6,402 nt of DNA from positions 3,951 to 10,352 of the forward strand of contig JAHZES010000063.1 of assembly GCA_019421725.1 (NCBI GenBank), given 5' to 3'. A model generated the notes under the pieces. It was not told where the DNA came from, searched no databases, and saw only the letters and a list, made by a program, of their open reading frames with translations. This stretch comes from Clostridiales bacterium (GTDB lineage: Bacteria > Bacillota > Clostridia > Oscillospirales > Acutalibacteraceae). Position 1 is the stretch's first letter, and every line of letters begins with the position of its first letter. Made by a program: the position numbers and the translations under genes. Shown here piece after piece: positions 1 through 4,247 of the stretch.

Positions 1-508
1 TATGCGGCGTCAAAACACGGACCTTGCTGCGATTCCATATCTCGCGCGCCTCACGCCGGGAATCGCCCGCCAGCAGCGCCTTTCCCACCGCGGTACAGTA
101 AAGCGGCTGTGCCATTCCGACGCGGGACACCATGCGGATAGAATTGACCGTCGGCTCCACCTTATCAATATATACAATATGATCGTCTTCCCGCTGCACC
201 AGATGGACGGTTTCTCCCGTCCGGGCGGCAAGCCGCTCCAGATACGGGCGGACAAGCGTCTGAAAATCATTCTGCTCCAAAAGCCTTCCCGCGACACCGA
301 GCAGCTTATAGGTCAGGCGGTATTTTCCGCTTTCCTCCTGCCGGACATAGCCCAACGCGGCGAGCGTATTCACCAGCCGAAACACGGTCGCTTTGTTCAG
401 CTGCGTGGCGGCGGCCAGCTCGGTGATTCCCATCACCCCCTGCCGCGCCAGCGTTTCCAGCAGAGCGAAAAGCCGTTGTGCCGCACGCATTGTGTTGTTT
501 TCCTCCAT
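1..508 (-). CDS. IclR-family transcriptional regulator (KdgR-like by context), 3'-truncated by window edge
   Basis: This gene encodes a DNA-binding regulator; 169 codons are visible and the reading frame is still open at base 1. Residues 7-67 (counting from the ATG at 508) form the IclR winged helix-turn-helix: an AAQRLFALLETLA helix, then GITELAAATQLNKATVFRLVNTLAALGYV with the recognition helix around residues 38-50, then the wing ending GKYRLTYKLL. From about residue 80 the effector-binding domain begins, with typical IclR blocks such as GETVHLVQRED, YIDKVEP and the RVGMAQPLYCTAVGKALLA stretch at 129-147. Roughly the last 80-90 residues of a usual 250-residue family member lie outside the window. 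The gene is divergent from kdgA-kdgK, so it most likely controls that operon in response to a 2-keto-3-deoxygluconate-type intermediate; that role is inferred from context. The start is uncertain: in-frame ATGs lie at 520, 508 and 490. I chose 508 because it leaves the usual short N-terminal tail before the first helix and has GGTGAT just upstream; 490 has the better GGAGG site but a very short tail. Confidence 0.93.
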   Translation of the reverse strand, partial: MEENNTMRAAQRLFALLETLARQGVMGITELAAATQLNKATVFRLVNTLAALGYVRQEESGKYRLTYKLLGVAGRLLEQNDFQTLVRPYLERLAARTGETVHLVQREDDHIVYIDKVEPTVNSIRMVSRVGMAQPLYCTAVGKALLAGDSRREAREIWNRSKVRVLTPH

Positions 509-601
509 ATGAATCACCATACCTTTGCCGAACCGCCCTGAAAGCCTTCAAACGGTACCGGCCGGTCAATTTACGCAAGATTTTTGCTTGTCTTCCCGGC
601 C

Positions 602-630
602 ATTGTAGCACGATTTTTGGAATGTGGCAA
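602..630 (-). promoter_or_regulatory. Sigma-A-type promoter of the IclR regulator gene
   Basis: Read on the minus strand, TTGCCA (630-625) is followed after exactly 17 bp by TACAAT (607-602). A TG lies one base upstream of the -10, giving an extended -10 element. Transcription should start near 595, leaving a leader of roughly 90-105 nt before the gene. Each hexamer is one base off consensus. The -35 lies inside the palindrome shared with the divergent kdgA promoter, so autoregulation is plausible. Confidence 0.75.
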
Positions 631-644
631 GAAACTCTTGACAC
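624..644. promoter_or_regulatory. 21-bp near-palindrome covering both divergent -35 boxes (candidate operator)
   Basis: The arms GTGGCAAGA (624-632) and TCTTGACAC (636-644) are complementary at 8 of 9 positions around a 3-bp centre, AAC. The left arm contains the -35 of the regulator promoter and the right arm contains the -35 of the kdgA promoter. A dimeric regulator bound here would cover both promoters. The symmetry is seen directly; binding by the IclR protein is inferred from its being the adjacent divergent regulator. Confidence 0.55.
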
Positions 645-665
645 CAATATTTTTTTTGTTACAAT
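638..665 (+). promoter_or_regulatory. Sigma-A-type promoter of the kdgA-kdgK operon
   Basis: A consensus -35, TTGACA (638-643), is followed after 16 bp by the -10 TACAAT (660-665), one base from consensus. The spacer is rich in T. The predicted transcription start is near 672, giving a leader of about 138 nt before kdgA. The -35 box lies 7 bp from the -35 box of the divergent promoter. A near-consensus promoter like this usually needs repression rather than activation, which fits the repeats immediately downstream. Confidence 0.8.
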
Positions 666-672
666 AAGCTTA

Positions 673-715
673 GTTGTTTCATGTTTTAAAACGTTGTTTC
701 GCCTGATAAAACAAC
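673..715. repeat. Tandem 20-bp direct repeat with embedded inverted repeats just after the kdgA transcription start (candidate operator pair)
   Basis: Unit A (673-692) and unit B (693-712) abut and match at 15 of 20 positions. Both begin GTTGTTTC and end TAAAAC. Unit A holds the perfect 10-bp palindrome GTTTTAAAAC (683-692). Unit B plus three bases forms the inverted repeat GTTGTTT (693-699), 9-bp spacer, AAACAAC (709-715). The 20-bp period is about two helical turns, so two bound proteins would sit on the same face of the DNA. Starting at about +1 to +2 relative to the predicted start, the site is well placed to block the promoter or act as a roadblock. The protein that binds is not known from sequence; the divergent IclR regulator is the likeliest. 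Confidence 0.6.
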
Positions 716-809
716 TCCATATTTTCTCTTGCTAAAACACGTCAATCAGCTTCTGCAAAACGCCGCGTGCCGGAACCTGCAGGAGCATAAGAAAGGAACG
801 GGATCATTT
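716..809 (+). other. Rest of the kdgA 5' leader, no gene seen
   Basis: This is the transcribed untranslated stretch between the repeat pair and the kdgA start. It contains the 8-bp palindrome CCTGCAGG (776-783), an AGGAG at 781-785 that is too far upstream to serve kdgA, and only weak possible stems. No riboswitch, tRNA, T-box or leader-peptide arrangement was recognised. A reading frame continuous with kdgA opens at a TTG at 729, but it has no ribosome binding site and adds residues the aldolase family does not have. Confidence 0.5.
792..797 (+). promoter_or_regulatory. Ribosome binding site of kdgA (decides the ATG at 810)
   Basis: AAAGGA lies 12 nt before the ATG at 810, within the longer string GAAAGGAACG. 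The spacing is longer than usual. kdgK has the same string at the same distance. This site selects the ATG at 810 over the upstream TTG at 729, and the resulting N-terminus begins where KDPG aldolases normally begin. Confidence 0.7.
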
Positions 810-1772
810 ATGCAGGAAGTATTAAAACAAATCGAAGCGATCGGTATTGTTCCTGTGGTTAAAATCGACCATGCGGAGGACGCTGTTCCGCTGGCACAGG
901 CACTCTGCGACGGCGGCCTGCCTTGCGCAGAGGTCACCTTCCGTACCGCTGCGGCCGCGGATGCGATCAAGGCGATCTCCAAAGCGTTTCCGCAGATGCT
1001 GGTGGGCGCCGGAACCGTTTTGACAACCGAACAGGCGGACGCCGCAATGGAAGCCGGAGCAAAATTTCTGGTCAGCCCCGGGCTGAACCCCGCTGTAGTT
1101 CGCTACTGCGTGGAAAAGGGTTACCCGATTGCGCCGGGCTGCGCAAATCCCAGCGATATTGAGCAGGCTCTCGCGCTTGGGCTGGATGTTGTGAAATTCT
1201 TCCCGGCAGAGGCTGCCGGAGGACTGCCGATGATCAAGGCGATGAGCGCTCCTTACGGTTCGCTCAAGTTTATGCCCACCGGCGGCATCAATGCCTCAAA
1301 CCTGAACACTTATCTTGATTTTCCGAAAATCCTTGCCTGCGGCGGCAGCTGGATGGTCAAGGCCGATCTGATCAATAACGGCGATTTTAACGGTATCCGT
1401 GCTCTGACACGCCAGGCTGTCGAGGAAATGCTCGGCTTTACCGTGGCTCATGTCGGCATCAACTGCGATTCCGCCGAAAACGCCCGCGCCGTTTCCGGCA
1501 GTTTTGCCTCGCTTTTCGGTTTTGCCGCCAAAGAAGGAAACAGTTCTGTTTTTGCCGGCACCGGCATTGAGGTCATGAAGAACGGCGGTCTTGGCGCAAA
1601 AGGCCATATTGCCGTGCGTACCAATTATCTGAATCGCGCCATCGCCTACCTGGAGCGTCAGGGCATCCGCTTTAATCAGGATTCCGCCAAATTCAACGCC
1701 AAGGGTCAGATGGTCGCTATCTACCTGGCGGATGAAATCGGCGGGTTTGCCGTACATCTGGTTCAGAAATAA
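810..1772 (+). CDS. kdgA: KDPG/KHG aldolase with a fused C-terminal VOC (glyoxalase-fold) domain, 320 aa
   Basis: The N-terminal domain (about residues 1-207) is a class I 2-keto-3-deoxy-6-phosphogluconate aldolase, which cleaves KDPG to pyruvate and glyceraldehyde-3-phosphate in the cytoplasm; the family also acts on 4-hydroxy-2-oxoglutarate. Family landmarks are GIVPVVKI (12-19), the AEVTFRT block with the general-base Glu41, GAGTVLT (66-72), SPGLNP (89-94), APGCANPSDIEQAL (108-121), the Schiff-base Lys129 in VVKFFPAE, and the phosphate-binding PTGGI at 156-160. The ordinary enzyme ends near 205-215 residues. Here a further domain of about 110 residues follows (about 210-320) with a VOC pattern: AHVGINC at the first strand, SLFGF, IEVMK, GHIAVRTNYLNRAIAYLERQGI and a closing GGFAVHLVQK. 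Its role is unknown. The gene is first in an operon with kdgK, 20 bp apart, under the promoter at 638-665. Aldolase assignment is secure, VOC assignment good. Confidence 0.95.
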   Translation: MQEVLKQIEAIGIVPVVKIDHAEDAVPLAQALCDGGLPCAEVTFRTAAAADAIKAISKAFPQMLVGAGTVLTTEQADAAMEAGAKFLVSPGLNPAVVRYCVEKGYPIAPGCANPSDIEQALALGLDVVKFFPAEAAGGLPMIKAMSAPYGSLKFMPTGGINASNLNTYLDFPKILACGGSWMVKADLINNGDFNGIRALTRQAVEEMLGFTVAHVGINCDSAENARAVSGSFASLFGFAAKEGNSSVFAGTGIEVMKNGGLGAKGHIAVRTNYLNRAIAYLERQGIRFNQDSAKFNAKGQMVAIYLADEIGGFAVHLVQK

Positions 1773-1774
1773 AG

Positions 1775-1780
1775 AAAGGA
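1775..1780 (+). promoter_or_regulatory. Ribosome binding site of kdgK
   Basis: AAAGGA lies 12 nt before the kdgK ATG at 1793 and begins 2 nt after the kdgA stop codon. The surrounding string GAAAGGAACG and the 12-nt spacing are the same as at kdgA, suggesting the two genes have similar initiation strength. Confidence 0.65.
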
Positions 1781-1792
1781 ACGAATACGACT

Positions 1793-2821
1793 ATGAAAAG
1801 AATCGTAACCTTCGGCGAGCTGATGGTTCGCCTGCAGCCTTACAATTACGAACGCTTTGTTCAGGCGGATCATCTGGAATTCACCTTTGGCGGCGGTGAG
1901 GCAAACGTTGCTGTTTCGCTGGCCAATTACGGCATGGGTGCCGCCTTTGTCACCAAGCTCCCTGCGCACGCCATCGGTCAGTGTGCTGTTAACAGCCTGC
2001 GCCGCTACGGCGTTGACACCAGCCTGATCACCCGCGGCGGCAGCCGCGTCGGCATCTATTACAACGAAAAGGGCGCGGCTCAACGCCCCAGCGTCTGCAT
2101 TTATGACCGTGCGCATTCTGCCATTGCAGAAGCCACGACCGCCGACTTTGACTGGGACAAGATTTTCGACGGCGTCGACTGGTTCCACTTCACCGGTATT
2201 ACCCCCGCCCTTGGCCCGAACGTGGTGGAAATCTGCCGCGAGGCCTGCAAAGCTGCAAAAGCGCACGGCGTCAAGATCAGCTGCGATCTGAACTATCGCG
2301 GCAAGCTCTGGACCCGCGATGAAGCCCGCGCCGCAATGAGCGATCTTTGCCAGTACGTTGACGTCTGCATCTCCAACGAAGAAGACGCTAAGGACGTTTT
2401 CGGCATTGAAGCGGAAAACACCGATATCGACAGCGGAAAGCTGAACACCGAAGGCTACAAGAGCGTTGCGAAGCAGCTCGCGGATAAATTCGGGTTTGAG
2501 AAAGTTGCAATCACCCTGCGCGAAAGCCACAGCGCATTTGACAACGACTGGAGCGCCATGCTTTATGACGTTGCTTCCGGCGAATACTGCTTTTCCAAAA
2601 AATACAGCCTGCACATTATCGACCGCATCGGCGGCGGCGACAGCTTTGGCGGCGGGTTGATTTATTCTCTGCTCAGCGGCAAATCCACGCAGGATGCCGT
2701 GGAATTTGCAGTTGCTGCCAGCGCGCTGAAGCATTCGGTAGAAGGCGACTATAACATGATGACCGTTTCCGAGGTTGAAAAACTTGCGGGCGGCAACGGT
2801 TCGGGCCGCGTTCAGCGCTGA
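1793..2821 (+). CDS. kdgK: 2-keto-3-deoxygluconate kinase, PfkB/ribokinase family, 342 aa
   Basis: This cytoplasmic sugar kinase uses ATP to convert 2-keto-3-deoxygluconate to KDPG, the substrate of the aldolase encoded just upstream. The protein opens with RIVTFGELMVRL, typical of KDG kinases in the PfkB family. The first PfkB signature region is GGGEANVAVSLANYG (33-47), part of the sugar-binding side. CDLNYRGKLW follows the GVKIS strand, and ISNEEDAKDVFG is the usual turn before the nucleotide-binding half. The second PfkB signature is DRIGGGDSFGGGLIYSLL (277-294), with the catalytic base Asp283 and the GGGD anion hole. It is somewhat longer than the E. coli enzyme (about 310 residues), and it ends in a short Gly/Ser-rich tail. 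It is co-transcribed with kdgA and followed by a strong terminator. Another 2-keto-3-deoxy sugar acid could be the true substrate, but the pairing with a KDPG aldolase and the N-terminal pattern favour KDG. Confidence 0.92.
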   Translation: MKRIVTFGELMVRLQPYNYERFVQADHLEFTFGGGEANVAVSLANYGMGAAFVTKLPAHAIGQCAVNSLRRYGVDTSLITRGGSRVGIYYNEKGAAQRPSVCIYDRAHSAIAEATTADFDWDKIFDGVDWFHFTGITPALGPNVVEICREACKAAKAHGVKISCDLNYRGKLWTRDEARAAMSDLCQYVDVCISNEEDAKDVFGIEAENTDIDSGKLNTEGYKSVAKQLADKFGFEKVAITLRESHSAFDNDWSAMLYDVASGEYCFSKKYSLHIIDRIGGGDSFGGGLIYSLLSGKSTQDAVEFAVAASALKHSVEGDYNMMTVSEVEKLAGGNGSGRVQR

Positions 2822-2838
2822 TTTTGTTTTTCTCTCTT

Positions 2839-2860
2839 CCCGCGGTGTGACTCCCGCGGG
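2839..2860 (+). repeat. GC-rich hairpin downstream of kdgK
   Basis: CCCGCGG (2839-2845) and CCGCGGG (2854-2860) form a 7-bp all-GC stem with an 8-nt loop, starting 18 nt after the kdgK stop. A pyrimidine-rich run (CTTTCCTCTT) follows but is not a proper U-tract. It may assist the terminator 15 nt downstream or protect the 3' end of the message. Confidence 0.55.
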
Positions 2861-2874
2861 CTTTCCTCTTGATT

Positions 2875-2912
2875 CTGCCGGCAGCCTTTCACTGCCGGCA
2901 GTTTTTATTTTT
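2875..2912 (+). terminator. Intrinsic terminator of the kdgA-kdgK operon
   Basis: Two copies of CTGCCGGCAG (2875-2884 and 2892-2901) form a perfect 10-bp stem with a 7-nt loop, followed directly by TTTTTATTTTT. This is a textbook rho-independent terminator. It separates kdgK from the promoter of sbcD, which begins only 4 bp beyond the T-run. Confidence 0.93.
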
Positions 2913-2915
2913 CAA

Positions 2916-2944
2916 TTGACGAAACCCGGCCAACGCCTTACAAT
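2916..2944 (+). promoter_or_regulatory. Sigma-A-type promoter of sbcD-sbcC
   Basis: TTGACG (2916-2921), 17 bp, then TACAAT (2939-2944); each box is one base from consensus. Transcription should begin near 2951, giving a leader of about 84 nt before the sbcD GTG. Its place immediately behind the terminator shows that sbcDC is transcribed independently of the kdg operon. Confidence 0.75.
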
Positions 2945-3018
2945 AGGCACAGGGGAAGTATACTGGCATTTTCTTTGGGAAGGCGGCCGTTCCTCCTGCC
3001 GTCCTATTCATTTTTCAG

Positions 3019-3025
3019 AAAGGAG
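3019..3025 (+). promoter_or_regulatory. Ribosome binding site of sbcD (decides the GTG start at 3035)
   Basis: AAAGGAG lies 9 nt before a GTG at 3035. The open frame extends upstream to a TTG at 2975, but that codon has no comparable site and the extra 20 residues do not resemble SbcD. Starting at the GTG gives the KLIHLSDLHLGK N-terminus characteristic of the family. The next gene, sbcC, has the same AAAGGAG with the same 9-nt spacing (4232-4238). Confidence 0.85.
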
Positions 3026-3034
3026 CTGCCGGCA

Positions 3035-4168
3035 GTGAAGCTGATCCATCTTTCCGATCTGCATCTTGGCAAACGAGTCAATGAAATACCGATGCTGGAC
3101 GATCAGAAATATATTCTGGCTCAAATCCTGCAAATTGCGGACGCAGAGCAGCCGGACAGTGTATTGATTGCCGGTGATATCTGGGACAAACCGGTCCCGG
3201 GCGCAGACGCCGTCGCAGTATTTGACGAATTTCTGGTGCAACTGGCAAAGCGCAGGCTTTCGGTGCTTCTGATTCCCGGAAATCACGATTCGCCCGAACG
3301 TGTTTCGTTCGGCGGACGGCTGATGGCGCAAAGCGGCGTATATTCGGCACGCCCCTACGACGGAACACTGACCCCTGTTGCACTGCAGGACTCGTTCGGC
3401 AGTGTTTTCTTTTACCTTCTGCCACACCTCAAGCCCCTGCCTGTTCGGCGGCTTTTTCCGGAGGAGCCCATCGAAAGCACCAACGATGCGGTACGCACCG
3501 TTCTGGCGCATGCTGCGCCAAACCCTGCCGAGCGCAACGTATTGGTAGCGCATCAGTTTGTTACGGGCGCGGCCGCCTGTGACTCCGAGGAGCTTTCCGT
3601 CGGCGGTAGCGATAATGTGGACGCTTCGCTTTTTGCGCCCTTTGATTACGCCGCGCTCGGCCACATTCACAATCCTCAGCACATTCTCCGTCCAGAGGTT
3701 CGCTATTGCGGCACTCCGCTGAAATACTCCTTTTCCGAAGCGAAACACGAAAAATCCGTCACCGTCGTCGAGCTTCTGGAAAAGGGCAATACGATCATCC
3801 GCACCGTTGCGCTGCACCCGCTCCACGATATGTTGGAAATTCGGGGAAGCTACAATGAAATTACCGCCAAAAGCTTTTATGACCGCTTGGACCGTGAAGC
3901 TTATCTGCATGTAACATTGACTGACGAAGAGGACATTCCTGATGCGATCGGTAAGCTGCGAACTGTCTATCACAACCTGATGAAGCTCGATTACGACAAC
4001 TGCCGGACCCGCAGCTCGGCAGATTTTTCCCAAAGCGTACGGACCGAACAGAAAAAACCTGCGGAGCTTCTTGCGGAGTTTTACCGGGAACAAAACGGAC
4101 AGGCGCTTCTGCCGCAGCAAGCCGCGTTTGCCGAAGAACTGATCGAAAAAATCTGGGACACGCCGTAA
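3035..4168 (+). CDS. sbcD: SbcD, nuclease subunit of the SbcCD (Mre11-Rad50 type) complex, 377 aa, GTG start
   Basis: This is the metal-dependent phosphoesterase subunit of SbcCD, which with SbcC degrades DNA ends and opens hairpins and protein-blocked ends in an ATP-dependent way. The calcineurin-like phosphoesterase motifs appear in order: SDLHLG with Asp8 and His10, AGDIWD with Asp48, GNHDS with Asn83 and His84, VAHQFV with His173, and ALGHIHNPQ with His210 and His212. Together these supply the two-manganese site. The capping region follows (GTPLKYSFSEAKHEKSVTVVEL), and the C-terminal quarter (from about residue 270) would contact the SbcC coiled coil. Length is within the family range of about 370-410. 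It precedes sbcC by 79 bp in the same orientation, the usual pairing. All catalytic motifs are intact. Confidence 0.96.
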   Translation: MKLIHLSDLHLGKRVNEIPMLDDQKYILAQILQIADAEQPDSVLIAGDIWDKPVPGADAVAVFDEFLVQLAKRRLSVLLIPGNHDSPERVSFGGRLMAQSGVYSARPYDGTLTPVALQDSFGSVFFYLLPHLKPLPVRRLFPEEPIESTNDAVRTVLAHAAPNPAERNVLVAHQFVTGAAACDSEELSVGGSDNVDASLFAPFDYAALGHIHNPQHILRPEVRYCGTPLKYSFSEAKHEKSVTVVELLEKGNTIIRTVALHPLHDMLEIRGSYNEITAKSFYDRLDREAYLHVTLTDEEDIPDAIGKLRTVYHNLMKLDYDNCRTRSSADFSQSVRTEQKKPAELLAEFYREQNGQALLPQQAAFAEELIEKIWDTP

Positions 4169-4171
4169 GGC

Positions 4172-4196
4172 CGCCCATTTAGCCTTTATCTGGGCG
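4172..4196 (+). repeat. Small hairpin in the sbcD-sbcC gap
   Basis: CGCCCA (4172-4177) and TGGGCG (4191-4196) can form a 6-bp stem with a 13-nt loop, starting 3 nt after the sbcD stop. There is no U-run after it, so it is not an intrinsic terminator. It may stabilise the upstream message or be chance. Confidence 0.35.
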
Positions 4197-4247
4197 AACG
4201 CCGCAGTATTCCAACAAATGATACCGTTCTGAAAGGAGCGTTTCGGC

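Noticed and set aside
686..699. Possible catabolite-responsive (cre) element centred on the CG at 692-693.
   Set aside because: It differs from the usual TGWAANCGNTNWCA pattern at three positions including both ends, and the stretch is better described as part of the 20-bp tandem repeat.
2..735. Plus-strand frames at 2-541 and 478-735, and minus-strand frames at 10-297 and 306-647.
   Set aside because: They overlap or lie beside the regulator gene, whose own minus-strand frame (open to the window edge) gives clear IclR motifs; none of these frames has family features.
729..809. Extension of kdgA to a TTG at 729 (27 extra residues).
   Set aside because: There is no ribosome binding site at 729, the extra residues do not look like an aldolase N-terminus, and a good AAAGGA precedes the ATG at 810.
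1763..2734. Long antisense reading frame (323 codons) opposite kdgK.
   Set aside because: It lies opposite a well-supported kinase gene, has no recognisable domain, and is explained by codon bias leaving the opposite strand free of stops.
2975..3034. Extension of sbcD to a TTG at 2975.
   Set aside because: No ribosome binding site there; the GTG at 3035 has AAAGGAG at 9 nt and gives the canonical SbcD N-terminus.
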